A stretch of DNA of 64,000 bases from Gigaspora margarita (GCA_009809945.1 WTPW01000418.1:325697-389696); one strand, 5' to 3'; shown: positions 21,972 through 34,376, counted from the first letter of the stretch. The notes: generated by a model not told the origin, from the letters alone. A program made the numbers and translations.

Positions 21972-23850
21972 TTTGTTTATTAACACTAACAAAATTGCGA
22001 AGATATATTATCACCCAACCTAACACTAATCATGTGAATTGATGATCATAAAGATATCACTGGGTTCACTGTTCTTGAAACTACCCAAAGGGGGAGGGGA
22101 TCTCGTCGAAACTTTTTTTTTTTGAACGTTACTTGCGTGTTATGTTAGCTTGTATAGCGATCTAGACCCGACACTAATTTTTTTATTGAACCAAGTTGTA
22201 TTTATAGCTAGCAATAAAACGGCTGCGTTTCATAGGCTGGAGACTTAATTCCTAGGTTCTTATATTTGAAATAAATTTTTTAGCATTGAGTACTAGAATA
22301 TACGTTAATTTTAAACAGCATATTTTATAAATTTATATTAATGCGTGTGTGAAAGACATAATCTCTAATTTAATTACAAAGAAAGTAATCTCTGCTCTTC
22401 AGTCAACCTTTGCGATAAACGTGTATTTTTCCAAAGAAAGTAATCTCTGCTCTTCAGTCAACCTTAGCTATAAACGTGTATTTTTCCAAAGAAAGTAATC
22501 TCTGCTCTTCAGTTAACCTTTGCTATAAACGTGTATTTTCCCAATTTTTGAGTCAATTATAAAAGAATATACTATTGAAAAGAAGATCAGAAAGTGCACG
22601 GACTCCTGATATAGCTATAAAAGTATATTTAATATCGCTTCAGAAACATTAGAATCATTATGATTGACAGATTCTGTGGTTTCATTTATTAAATCATTAT
22701 GATCTATGGTACATAATCGGTCAAATATATAACCATCTTCTGGAAGAGTATGCAATATATCGTAATCGACTTCAGTATTGGAATAAAAAGGATTATTGTT
22801 TTTGAGATAATTAAACCAAATTAAAAATATCCGATCATTTAACTTTAAGCTCAATAAATGAAGTAAATCTTGTCCGTGCTTTCAAATGATCAAAATATCA
22901 ATTGTGGAAAGATTTCGAGGTAATTTCGTGAAAAACTCTGAATGTTTTGGACAAAATTAATTACATTTCCTCGTATCCAAGTTGTCCCCCTTGAAGCTTA
23001 TATAGAGTCAACATGGGAAGGACTTGTGCAATAAACATTTCTTCAACTTGACTGAGTTGAGAAAGTTAGGCAGGAATTTCCCCTAAAAATAAAATATTTC
23101 AATTTGTCAATTTGCAGCCTTTTCTATATACCAATAAGAATATTTCTTTTACGCACCAGGATCCATATCGTTTCAGCTGAAAACCTTCTTGGCATTAATT
23201 TTTCTCTATTGCGTCTATTACATAATCTCGTTTTATGTACCAATACAATATCAGGAAAGTTTCATTACAAATAGGGCAGAAGTTGAATTTTAAGTGCAGA
23301 AACTGCATTACGAAATGATTACGATCCATCAGAAAGTTGGCATGCAGATGGTAGTGGCAAGACAGGTTTACGTTCTAAAATCCATAGCGTTAGTTAATAT
23401 AATTACATGTTTATAATTTGATTTCTTGGATATATATTATTATCGTGCAAACCCCTATGATCATAGATTTTTTTTTCTGGATTTTTTTTGTACGTAATTA
23501 CGTCAATCACAACCTTTAAATCATGATCATAATTTCACGATAACATCGATATTGGATCATGCGATAATAATTATCACAAGTTCTGTTCTGTCGGAACAAA
23601 TGAGTGGTCGAAACGTGCCACGTAGCGGCATGTGTCAGCAACCATTTGCTTCGACAAAACAAATTTCATGATATTAATCGTTTGCATAACCAATATCTTA
23701 TAAATAATATGTTAATCGCTTGTTTCATATTTTCTTTTCCATTATGATTTTGGCGCTTGCGCCGATCTATTATTGACTCATGATGTCGGTAGCTCAATTA
23801 TTCTTCAGGTGTCATAGAGGCTAATATTTTCTTTCACCATCATTTCTTGC
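21972..23850 (-). pseudogene. Helitron N-terminal (DUF6570-type) fragment A1
   Basis: Minus-strand coding remains at about 23390-22615. Pieces read GEIPA, SQVEEMFIAQVLPMLTLY, LQGGQLGY, NNNPFYSNTEVDYDILHTLP and EDG, the order and wording typical of the DUF6570-type region of fungal Helitron Rep-helicase proteins (GEIP, LTQVEEML, GGQYGYRGNVIN, NNPYY, LPEDG). A likely GT-AG intron ends at the GEIPA codon (about 23080). No HUH/Rep or helicase domain is present, so it is a truncated remnant. A frame slip at 'cgaaattacctcgaaatc' (about 22917-22935) is shared with copy B, so decay began before the duplication. The piece is split by the two large hAT-like insertions. Confidence 0.8.
22377..22541. repeat. 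55-bp tandem triplication
   Basis: Three units begin caaagaaagtaatctctgct at 22377, 22432 and 22487, nearly identical. Copy B has only one such unit (about 54116-54170), so the triplication occurred in copy A after the segmental duplication, or was lost in B. Confidence 0.95.
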
Positions 23851-23961
23851 TAGAGATTGGAATCGGTTTTAAATTTTCGAGTTTATCCAACAAAAGTCGA
23901 GTTTATCACACCAAAATTCGAGTTTATCACGTCAATTATTAATGGGTATCCGTTTGGCTAT

Positions 23962-24654
23962 TGTATGAAATTTAGTTCACACAAAAAAATTAATTTTGAA
24001 TTGATTATTTGACCAAATTTAATCAAATTTTGCCAAAATATATTTGAATGTTAGAACTATCTTTTTTTACAATTTCAGAAATATTTATTAATAAAAATTT
24101 TGTATAGCTTATTCTTAAACTTGTTGTATTGTTCTAAAATTTTGCCATATTAAATTTAGTACAGTATTAAAAATTATAGCATACAAAAACTTGTAATAAA
24201 ATTAAAAAAAATAAATTTTTAGATTGTTTTGGATCCAATATTGATTTTGTTCTGATTAAAAAAAATAAATAATAATTTTTTAATAGTTTAAATAAACCTG
24301 TTTAACAGTGAATAAATGGTTAGTCATTTCATATATTTTATATAGTAAAACATAATAAAAACATAGTAAAAAATTAGTAAATTTAAATTACTTATAACTT
24401 TTTATATACTAAACCAATTTTAATGATTTTACTACCATTAGAATCAGAAAAATTAGCTCAACAACTTTATTAAAAATTTAACAAAATTTTTAAATACTGT
24501 ATTTTTTTGTTATTTATAATTTAGTGTTTTTTGGTGGCATTTTTAGTAGCAATTTTTTTTTTCCAAGTTAAAGTGCTCACTTCAGAAGTAAGAGTTTTAT
24601 TCAAGATATTTAAGATTAAGGGTTATCTACTGATATAGTACATTGATGAGAGTA
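23962..24654. other. Left interior of the 13.2-kb insertion, no gene seen
   Basis: A+T-rich DNA with runs of aaaatttt. It partly mirrors 36905-37020 and 37230-37600 in wording (caaattttgccaaaatat, ttaaatttagtac), consistent with subterminal inverted sequence. No frame is convincing. Confidence 0.4.
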
Positions 24655-24914
24655 CAACTAGCCACACCTGCAACTTTTGGTTGCCTATTTAAGTAGCTAC
24701 TTGAAGGTCTTACCTAGCTGCCATACCTGCAAACTAGTCATTGCCTATTTTAAACCCTCTGATTATTGCCATCTGCCAATCTCTCTTGTATCACCAGAAC
24801 ACGATCTGGATTCTTTTCTATCTCCTTTAGGACTAATTTATCCCAGTGAGAGACCTAGTAGAGTAGCCCCTGTTCTATTCAGGTATTACCTACACTTCGG
24901 TAACTTATGCATCT
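24655..24914. other. Unidentified G+C-richer segment, left part
   Basis: Base composition is clearly less A+T-rich than the surroundings (cagtgagagacctagtagag). The segment is interrupted by the nested hAT at 24923 (target GCTAAGAC) and continues at 34369. A plus-strand frame of about 80 codons (24677-24919) has no domain I recognise. It is probably part of an older inserted element or a gene relic. Confidence 0.4.
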
Positions 24915-25180
24915 GCTAAGACCAGTGTTTCGGGCTAAACCTCTTTCCAAAGTCTGAAACACTTCAGCCCTGGAGTTTTGGTTTTGCTCAAAGTCCAAAA
25001 CCTCCAAAATGTGCGAAATCTCCAAAATGGATAAAACCTCCAAAATGGGCTAAACCCTCTAAAACTAGGTAAAACTGAAACTTTTGAAACTTCTGAAACC
25101 TAGTGTATTGAAGATATATATATATATATTATATATTACCTACATTATGCATTACTTTGAATTTATGTTAATTCATAAAA

Positions 25181-25338
25181 TAGTATCATATGATGTTCTC
25201 AGCTAATACAGTTAGATGTTTTAATAATAATAAAAAATTTATATTGAATATACTAATAATAGTATCATATAACATTCTCAGCTAATACAGTTAGATGTTT
25301 TAATAATAATAAAAAATTTATATTGAATATACTAACTA
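25181..25338. repeat. 79-bp tandem duplication
   Basis: The unit beginning tagtatcata is repeated once, with 'ctcagctaatacagttagat' and 'aataataataaaaaattta' in both copies and two or three mismatches. Confidence 0.92.
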
Positions 25339-26435
25339 TAACTAATACATAAACTCAATTACAAGGGGAAGAGAATCTGATTCTTAATATAAACCATAAC
25401 AGACATATTAGTCCTAAATCATTGTTGAGACAATGTCTAGAGTGAAATGTCTGAGACAAGAGGTCTGAGAAAACTTAGCTAAGGCAGCCTTAAATACCTT
25501 TTACTTTACTAAGAGCTACTGTGCTATCTTTAATCTCAGGCTTATCTTCTCGTCGGGTTGTAACCAGTGTTGGAAATCAAATGTTCACAGCGTTCACAGT
25601 GAACATAAATTTTTTTAAAAAATCAAAATTTTTATATTTTATGTTCACATAGTGTGAACATAAGAAATCAAAAATTTTATAATTTATGTTCACATAGTGT
25701 GAATATAAATTTTAATTTTTATAATTTCTTATTCATAATTTATTATATTTACCATATGTTTCCAAAATAAGTCTCCTTTTTTGGACGATTTTGAATACAA
25801 AAATCTGTGAGTAGCTTATTTTTGGATATAATTAATTTTTGGCCAATTGCAAATAGTTATTATATTATATGTCCAAATTCTATTATTTAAATTGGTTATT
25901 GGTGCTTAAGCAAACTTGTTTGGAAGAATAATATATACTGAAAATTTCATCAAAATTGGAACACTTTTTATTATTTGACTTTTAATTTTAACTTCAACAA
26001 ATATATTTTTTTTAAAAATTTTTTTTTGTTGAAAGTAAAAATTCAAAGCATGATAGTAAAAAGTTTTCCAATTTTTTTGAAAATTTCACAGTATGTACAG
26101 TTTGATCTTCCGAGTAAGTTTACTTAAGCGACTTTAATCGATTTACATAGTAAAGTTGGACTTTACTATGTAGCAACTGTCATCAATCGTGGGGTAGCTT
26201 ATTTTTGAGTCAAAAATGTTTTTGAGTTTTTTGACCAAAAGAGAGGAGTAGCTTATTTTCAGAGATGGCTTATTTTTAGCAAGATACAATATGCTAATAC
26301 AAGTACAAATAGAATGCTTATGGCTTTGCAACTTTAAATTCAAAAAAATTAATAACTTTATTTCAATTTAGGAATTAAATTTTCTTTACTAATTAATATT
26401 AAAAATTTAATTAAAGAATGGAATTTTGGTTGCAT

Positions 26436-26556
26436 CCTATAATACAATTCACAGCATTCCTTCAACCTGTAGATCAATACCAGAAATAGTGTTTTCCTAT
26501 AATACAATCTCACAGCATTCCTTCAACCTGTAGATCAATACCAGGAACGGAGTTTT
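26436..26556 (+). repeat. 60-bp duplication of the Helitron 5' end
   Basis: CCTATAATACAATTCACAGC at 26436 recurs as CCTATAATACAATCTCACAG at 26496. Both are followed by attccttcaacctgtagatc and aatacca. Confidence 0.92.
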
Positions 26557-26984
26557 CCGTAATGATGAATTCTCTAATACTACAATTTTTCATTTCATCC
26601 TTCAACCCATAAATCAATTTTTTTTATTATCAAAATAATTTTGTCATTCGTCAACTCGCAAATTTAGCACTGCCTCATTCATTTTTGCATTTATTTATAT
26701 CTTTCGAGTTGACATAAAGTCAACAAATCGAAAAGATGCTAAGCATAGTGATGTGCATTGTGGAACCATCAACCAGAACAAGTCCGGTCAGATAATCAAC
26801 TGAGGTGAGTATGATTTGAATGAATTTTCATAAACAGTAATCACTAACTTGATAAAGGTGGCAATGATAACAAATATAAATTCATGGAAAATGCAATCGG
26901 GCCTTATGTAACGATTGCTCACTCAACTGCGACAGACCACAAGCTGCGACCCAACCCTCCATCCCAAAAGAATCTGGCCATTTT

Positions 26985-27440
26985 TATAATATCATATCAT
27001 GTGTTTATATTGACGGCTAGCCTACATTATGCAGAAGGTTAGCATTAAACCACACAAAATCAACAAACTCAAATGCTATATAAGCAAATATTCAATATCA
27101 CATGTTCATATTGACAGCCAGTCTGCATTATGCAAATGCAGGTGGAAAACCAATAGCTAGCACTAAGCTATATAAACAACTACTTACGGTTATCTTCTGG
27201 CACAATTTCTAGAAGCATATCCCATTTCAGTTTCAATAGCATATAAATCACAGCTAAATAAACCTGCCATTTTCATAATTATAACTACTGAATATTAATT
27301 CACATCACATGTTCATATTAACAGCCTGCTTGCATTACATAGGCAGAAAACCACTAGCTAGTGCTAAGCCACACAAACTCAACTGCTTACGGTGATTTCC
27401 TGGTGCAATATTATTTGCTATTTCTGGGAGTATTCCCGTT
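26985..27440 (+). repeat. Three degenerate direct repeats inside the Helitron
   Basis: Units near 26985, 27095 and 27300 share 'cacatgttcatattgacagc', 'ctgcattatgcaaa', 'gctagcactaagc', 'acttacggtta' and 'ctggcacaat'. No coding frame. Confidence 0.75.
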
Positions 27441-28167
27441 TCAGTTCGCATAATTCGCAACTAATATAATCTGCATCCATCAAATAAAATTAAACTCTGG
27501 TATATCAGACCGGACCATTCCAATTGTAAGAAACATGCGTGCAATGCTTTTCGATAATATAATATACATGCAATTTTCATTTTTTAAATTAGTTACTTTA
27601 CTCCCTATATAAAAAACGGGTTATCTTCCAATAAATACTTAAATAAAGTAATCATATGATGTATTAAAAAAAATAGCCAATCAAAAGTACAGATTTGTAC
27701 AGAAACACTACACTATGTACTCTGTTCCTGGTAATAGTATATAAAAAAATGATAGATTTCTTGAAGATGATCAATGCAAGAAATAAGGGCAGTGCTAAAT
27801 TTGTAAGTTGACGAATAATGAATGATCTACAGGTTTTGATGAGTTGAACACGTATGGGCTTTTCTACTATGTACGTACAGTATGTATATGTGGGTTGATT
27901 TTTTCTTAATTTGCACATGGGGCTTCCACCTATATGTGTGTTGATTTTTTCCTAATTTGCATTGGGTCTTCTCCACATATATATAGATCGCTTTTTCCTA
28001 ATTTTCAAATTTTACTGTTTATGTACCAGTATGAATATCGATTTATGTATAGCTTGGTTCGTAATGAGCTACTTATCACTATTATTGTTGGTCCACAACC
28101 GCAATAATCATTTGATTAATACATAGCGGCACGTTACATTGGGGTGGTCGATATCCTTTGTAAATGT
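27441..28167. other. Helitron interior, no gene seen
   Basis: A+T-rich. Around 27860-28000 the words 'cctaatttgca' and 'tgtgttgattttttc' recur three times next to 'catatgtgg' or 'catatatatag'. A minus-strand 84-codon frame (27664-27918) is hydrophobic but has no recognisable domain. Confidence 0.4.
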
Positions 28168-28542
28168 AAGTTTATTATTTAAATTTTTATAGATCTCAAT
28201 TGTTATTTTTGTACCATAATCCTTTGTGGATTTCAAAAGATGTACAGCATTAATAGCTCAGTTTAGAAAAAAAATGTTGTAAGGATCAATATTATATCAT
28301 TACAAACAAAGTTATAGAACTATTTTTTCATTTAAATATAAAATAACTGACTCATTTTCTTTTTAAAATAATAGTTTAAAAAAATTTTTTTTAAGAAATA
28401 GTTCTATAACTTGGTTTATAAAGCACCTTATTGATCTTTACTGAGCCATTAAGGCTGTACAATACATCTATTTGAAATCCACGATAAATTATAGTACATA
28501 AATAAAAACTGAGATCTATATATAAATTTTAAATATTAAACT
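28168..28542. mobile_element. Foldback MITE of about 375 bp
   Basis: The left arm 'aagtttattatttaaa' with 'atagatctcaattgttattt' and 'gtggatttcaaaagatgtac' pairs with the right arm 'gtacaatacatctatttgaa' with 'aaaactgagatctatat' and 'tttaaatattaaactt'. The arms meet near 28370. Exact ends and target are uncertain. Confidence 0.75.
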
Positions 28543-29019
28543 TTTATATTATACTATATATCAGTTATGATTTGATAATTAACTAATAAAAGCTTATGCT
28601 AATGAGTCAATAAACTATAACAAGTTTATTCCACTCTAGCTTTTTCAGTTTTTTTTCTAATACTGCTAACTACTATTTTAAAATATAATTTAAATCACAT
28701 TATTAACTTAAGCAATAAAAAAAGCAGATTTTTATTAGCATATCTTTATAAAAAATTTTCTGGTTATTAATGTTAAATATAAAACTAAGTTTCTGTTCCT
28801 GTTTTGTGTGATTACATTGTGCAGCTCCTTATATAATACTGTGTACTTGGTAAATTTATCTTAATAACCATTTTTAAAAACAGTGTAATTAGTCAAAATT
28901 TATTCTTATGAACTGCACATATGCATATATGTACATACGTATTGTACATACCTATGGGTTCATATCATTTCTTTTTTTTAACATTGTTTTCCTGTCACTT
29001 ATTTGCCTGAAATGTGAGT
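28543..29019. other. Helitron interior between the foldback MITE and the satellite array
   Basis: No gene or strong repeat was seen, only A+T-rich DNA with ATG/CAT-alternating words near 28915-28955 (acatatgcatatatgtacat). Confidence 0.4.
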
Positions 29020-32000
29020 ACCAATTTTTTTACAGTAACTCATCACAATAATTTCAATGCATATTGATTCAATATTGACTACACAGAATTTTTAACAGTA
29101 ACTTGCGATAGAAATCATATAATCCCATTACAAATTAACTCAAACATAACTACATGCAGTGTTTACAATAAAATAATATCTGTAACAGGATTTTTATAGT
29201 ACTCATGATAAAAATCACAACCTAAATTAATACTGTGTATTGCCAAAATAGAAAGTAAGTTATGTAACAGAGCTTTTTATGGCACTGTACCTCATGATAG
29301 AAATCATAATGATTCCAATGCAGATTGAGTTCTGTAGCAGAATTTTTTTAAAGAAACTCATGATAAAATTCACAATAATTCCAATGCGAACCAACTAAAC
29401 CTTAATCACATACTGCGTAAATTACCATAATAGTGAGTAAGTTTTGTATCAATTTTTTATTTTAGAAATCATGATAATTCTGATACAAACTAACTCAACT
29501 TCATACTGTGTGTCATTAGAAGTTCTGTAACAGGATTTTTTACAATAACTCATAATAGAAATAATGTTAATTCTATTGCATACTGTGTATAATCAGAATA
29601 GAGAGTAAATTCTGTAAAATTTTTTTATGTAACTAATGAAAGAAATTGCTATAATTCCAATACAAACTAACTTACCGCATACTGAGTGTCTCTAAAATAG
29701 TGAGTAAAGTTTGATAGCAGAATTTTTTGCAGCAGTTCATGAAAAAATTATAATATTTCCAATGCAAACTAACACAACATTAACCACATACTGTGTGTTA
29801 CTGAAATAGTAAGTCTGTAACAATTTATTTTGCAGCAACTTATGATAGAAATCAGTATAATTTTAATGCAAACTAACTCAACTACATACCATATACTACT
29901 GGAATAGCAAGTCATATAGCAAAATTTTGTATAGTAATTTATGTGATAATTCTAATACAAATCAACTCAACTTTAACCACTTACTGTGTGTCACTAGAAT
30001 AGTGAGTAAGATTGTAACAATATTTTTCATAGTCACTGTAAAAACATAATAATTCTAATACAAACCACTCAACCAAATTTTATATATTACTGGAATAGTG
30101 TGTAAGTTTTATAACAGACTTTTTATAGTAGCTCACAATAAAAATCATAATAATTTCAATGCAACCTTAACAACATACTATGTGTCACTGGAATAGCAAG
30201 TAAGTTCTTTAACAATTTTTTATAGTAAATTATATTGGAAATTATATTAATTCTAATTTAAACTAAACTAAATTTTGTGTTTATAAATTAGCAAGTTCTA
30301 TAAAAGAATTTTTTACAATTATTCATGTTAGAAATTATTATAATTCCAATATAAAATAAATCAACTTTAACCTCTTACTGTGGGATATTCTACCTATTGC
30401 CTTCTAAAGTTGTCTTACTTTACCTTAAACTTTCTATTGGCACTCTTATATCATTAAATTTAACTTTTCAGGATGTTTTGGGCCATATAGTCTTCCATTC
30501 TATTATAAAACCATTAATCATCCCCTTGAATTCTTCAACTTTCTTTATCTATATCATTGTAATCATAAGTTTATAGTAATCTACAATAGAAAATAAAATA
30601 GTCCAATGCAATCTAACTTTACCAATATAATAAGTTTATAGCATAATTTTTTATATTAACTTTTGAGATAATTCCAATGCTAACTCAACCTTAACCACAT
30701 GCTGTGTGTCACCAAAATAGTGAATAAATTCTGTAGCTGAATTTTTACAGTTAACTCATAATAGAAAACAAAATAATCCAATACTAATACAACCTTAACT
30801 ACATCTATAATAAAATTTTTACGGTAACTCATAAAAATTGCAACAATTATAATGCCAACTAAATTATACTGTGTGTTATTGGGTAACAAATAAGTTCTGT
30901 ATAAGAATTTTATGATAATTTATAATAGAAATCACAATAATTCTAATATAAACTATAACTCAACATTAACTTCATATTGTGTATTATTGGAATGACAAGT
31001 AAGGCTTTACCAGAATTTTTTACAGTAACTACACCTCAAAAATTATTATAATTTAAATTCAAGCTAACTTAGTCTTAGTCACATAATGTAATAATTAACA
31101 GGTTCTATAACAGAACTTTCTGTAGTAACTCACAATAAAAAGATAGTTCCAATATAAGCTAACTCTATTTTATCAATATTCTTTATATCAACATTATAGT
31201 GAGTAAATTCTGTAATATAATTTTTATAGTAAGTATAATAGAAATAATGATAATTCTAATGTGACCTTACTATATACTATGTTCTGTAACAGAATTTTTA
31301 TATTAACTCAAGATAGAAAACATAATAATTCTAATAAAAATTAACTTAACCTTATCATGAGTAAGGTTTGTAACTAAATTTTTTATAGTAATTTACAATA
31401 CAAACTAGCTTACATAATGTGCTACTAGAATTGCAAACAAGTTCTATAGTAGAATTTTTTACAGTAACTTATGATAGAAATCTTGATGATTCTGACTCAA
31501 CCTTAATCATATACTGTGTGATTGAAATAGCAAGTAAGTTCTGTAACAAATTTTTTATATCAACTTATAATAGAATTAATGATAATTCTAATACAAATTA
31601 ATACAAATTATGTTTTATACTGTGTGTTACTGAAATAGCAGTCCTGTAACAAAACTTTTTATAGTAACTTACAATGCAAATTATCTTAACCTACCTACCA
31701 TGTATTAGCTGTATAACAAGTAAGTTTGCAACAGAATTTTTTACAGTAACTTATAATGCAAACTAATTCATATAAAGTATTTCACCAGAATAGTAAGTTA
31801 GATCTGTAACAGAATTTTTTATAATAACTTACAATGCAAACTAACTCAGCCTTATCCATATACTAGCTAAACCTTAACTACATACTGTGTGTCACTGACA
31901 TGGTGAAGGTTTGTAACAGAATTTTTTATAGTAATGCACAATAAAACTAACTTAACCTTATATACATACTGTATCAAGAAAACAGTAAGCTCTTTAGCTA

Positions 32001-32165
32001 AAATTTTATAGTTACCACAATAGAAATCATGATTATTCTAATACAAACAAAAATTTAACCAATATTGTATATTAACAGTATCTTTTACAGTAGCATATAA
32101 TAGAATTAATGATAATCTCAATACAAATGGCTTAACTTTAACTAAATAATATGTGTCACCAGAAA
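29020..32165 (-). repeat. Satellite-like array of about 110 bp, reverse orientation
   Basis: About 25-30 degenerate units. The unit order is 'aattccaatgcaaactaact', 'caacattaaccacatactgt', 'gtcactggaatagtgagtaa', 'ttctgtaacagaattttt' and 'acagtaactcatgatagaa'. Its reverse complement is the unit seen at 8420-8799, 11820-12631 and 16553-16790. It fills half of the Helitron. Small plus- and minus-strand frames across it (30680-30889, 31419-31601) follow the repeat and are not genes. Confidence 0.9.
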
Positions 32166-32169
32166 GTGA

Positions 32170-32354
32170 TAAGACCGACCCGTTTTAATTCAATATTTAT
32201 ATTACATCCTTTTACAAAAGAGGGAGAAATAGAGTTTATTATAAAAATTTTCTAAAATTATCTGTAATATTATGAGTTTTCTAAAATTTGCTGCATCAGT
32301 AGGAAGGAAGAGGGGAGACAGTAATGTAATACACTGGATTAAGTTAGTTTGGCC
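32170..32354. mobile_element. Worn relative of the Harbinger-like MITE at 9333
   Basis: The left side 'aagaccgacc' with 'aattcaatatttatattaca' and the right side 'gtaatgtaatacactggatt' with 'gtttggcctaa' follow the order of the 9333-9587 MITE ends (GGCGAGACC, GATTCGGTGTTTTACATTAC). Many changes, so it is an older copy. Confidence 0.55.
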
Positions 32355-32462
32355 TAAGTTGTAATATTTTTTTACATTAATACATGATAGAAAACAATTT
32401 TTTACAGCAAAATTACAATAATTTCAATTTATACTATATCATACAAATATAATGAATAAGAG

Positions 32463-32493
32463 GGTGGCACGTAAGTGCCACCTGTTACACTAG
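32463..32493 (+). terminator. Helitron 3' terminal hairpin and CTAG end
   Basis: GGTGGCAC and GTGCCACC flank a gtaa loop, and seven bases later comes CTAG. In Helitrons this structure signals rolling-circle termination. Confidence 0.9.
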
Positions 32494-32634
32494 TATTGGT
32501 TAAAAATTTTTAATACTTCCACTTTATAATATAGTAGTAGAATGTATATTTTTATAACAAAATTAATTAAACCAAACTTAGAAATAAAATACAATTTAGA
32601 ACTTTTAATTATCTTTTGTTAATTTTTATAAATA

Positions 32635-33086
32635 CTTTACAGAAACTACCTAATTTTTTCTATTGATTTATTATAATCTTAAAGATTATAATAAAATTAT
32701 CAAAATTATNTCTTATAATAATCTTATAATACTCCTAATAATCTTATAATAATCTTAAAATAATCTTATAATAATCTTATCTTATAATAATCTTAAAACC
32801 ATCTTAAAATAATCTTATAGTAATCTTAACATAATCTTAAAATAATCTTATCATCATCTTAAAAAAATCTTAGTAAAATCTTAAAAACATCTTAAAATAA
32901 TCTTAACCAATAATCATATAATTATCTTATAATAATTTATAATTATTAAACCATAATAATATTATTATTTTTAGATTTTAAATCTTAAAATAATCTTTTA
33001 ATTATAAAATAAGTAATATTAATAACTTTAATATTATCTTAAACTATCTTAAACTCATCTAAAAAAAAGTACTAGTTTCTGTAAAG
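32635..33086. mobile_element. MITE, CTTTACAGAAACTA ends, TA target
   Basis: The ends CTTTACAGAAACTA and TAGTTTCTGTAAAG have TA on both sides. The sister hAT reads 'aaatagttcatct' with a single TA (empty site). The interior is a microsatellite-like run of ATAATCTTA and TAAAATAATCTTA units (about 32665-32935) with one unknown base at 32710. Confidence 0.92.
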
Positions 33087-33417
33087 TAGCTCATCTATAA
33101 ATAATTTGATTTTGAACATGTATATTAAGTTTGGCAAATTTATTATATAGAAATAATCAATAATATATTGTTTTAAATAAAGATTAAATATATTAATTTT
33201 ATAAATAAATAGCTATACAATTTAGTTATATTTAATATATTAATAAATATAAATTATATTAGTAAAATATAGTAATTTCAAGAGTTTTTAATTTTATATA
33301 TTAATATTATAAATTTTATTTGTGAACATATTTATTTTTTAATGTGAACATTATAAAAAAAAATTATGTTCACAAAAATCATAAAATTTTTTTTGAATTT
33401 CCAACACTGGTTGTAAC

Positions 33418-34195
33418 AATTCGCATTACAATTGTTGTTCCAAATGTTTCCTACAATTATTGTGCCAAATATTTACAACAATGCTTACTCTCTATCTAAT
33501 GTATAGAAATAATTAATCACTGGGATTAATCTACATTTCTAAGCCTTCATCTGCCACCTAAAAGCCTCATGATATTCTTGTGGCTTCAGGTTATTTGGGC
33601 TTTTAGTACCACCAAATCAGCTAGAGATACAAGTTTAAACTTTAACCTATGACATTGCATGTACTTTGAATGTCTTATTTTTACTTGTTCAATTACTTAT
33701 TCTAAGATTATTTTAACTATGTGAGTAGCTGTAGCATTTTTTAAAATAAAAATGCCAATTAAAATAATATTGAGTGCTATATTCTTATAAGCTTGACAAG
33801 TTTAGGTTTAAAAATCTTTAATATGCAAAATTTGTTTATTATAATTATAAATTTAGGCTTTTGTCTTTAGTTTTTATAAAATCAATTTATATTTTTTATA
33901 TATAATAATAATTTATTTAAATTATATTATTATATATAATTAAAATAAAAAAACCTTAATAAGAAAAAAATCTTAATTATATACAGTAATATAATAAATA
34001 TAAATAAAAAATACAAAACGGTTTGTGTATTTTATTTTATTATATACATATGTACATATCTGACAATAAAAGGCTTTTAAAAAAATCAAAAAAATATTTT
34101 CTTTGGTAAAGGCTACTTCTTTTTATACCATGAATACGAATTTTAGTTCCTAACTATCATTTATATGAAACTTAGTGTTTATTATTTTTGAAAGT
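33418..34195. other. Right interior of the 24923-34368 hAT
   Basis: No gene was seen, only A+T-rich DNA with 'ttgtaacaattcgcatt' and repeated 'acaattgttg' words next to the inner insertion. Confidence 0.4.
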
Positions 34196-34376
34196 TTTGG
34201 AAGTTTCATTTAGTTTTGCTCAGTTTTGGAGGTTTCAGAATTTTTGCCCAGTTTTGCCCAGTTTCAGAGGTTTCAGAAGTTTTGGCTTTGAGACCTTTGG
34301 TGAAACTAGGTTTTGGAGGTTTCACCAGTTTCACCCAGCTAAAACTTTTGGTTTAGCCTGAAGCACTGGCTAAGAC

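Larger units (their letters stand above)
26435..32493 (+). mobile_element. Non-autonomous Helitron, 6.06 kb
   Basis: The 5' end TCCTATAATACAATTC follows an A. The 3' end has an 8-bp-arm hairpin (GGTGGCAC-gtaa-GTGCCACC, 32463-32482), then 7 bases and CTAG (32490-32493), followed by T. The sister hAT (19122-20448) reads 'ttgtttgtatattgctt' across the site, so joining the flanks (A then T) restores it with no target duplication. TC start, hairpin, CTRR end and A/T insertion are the Helitron hallmarks. The interior is repeats only, with no Rep-helicase. Confidence 0.93.
25565..33409. mobile_element. hAT element, CAGTGTTGGAAAT ends (copy 2, with nested Helitron)
   Basis: The same family as 19122-20448: ends CAGTGTTGGAAAT and ATTTCCAACACTG, 8-bp TSD GTTGTAAC (25557-25564, 33410-33417). 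It is interrupted by the Helitron at 26435-32493 and the MITE at 32635-33086. The uninterrupted sister copy supplies the empty site for both. No transposase. Confidence 0.95.
24923..34368. mobile_element. hAT element, CAGTGTTTCGGGCTAAACC ends
   Basis: The ends CAGTGTTTCGGGCTAAACC and GGTTTAGCCTGAAGCACTG are flanked by the 8-bp TSD GCTAAGAC (24915-24922, 34369-34376). Subterminal arrays of 'ccaaaacctcc' on the left and 'ggaggttt' on the right occupy about 24950-25100 and 34195-34350. Without the nested element at 25565-33409 it is about 1.6 kb. No transposase was recognised. Confidence 0.93.
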
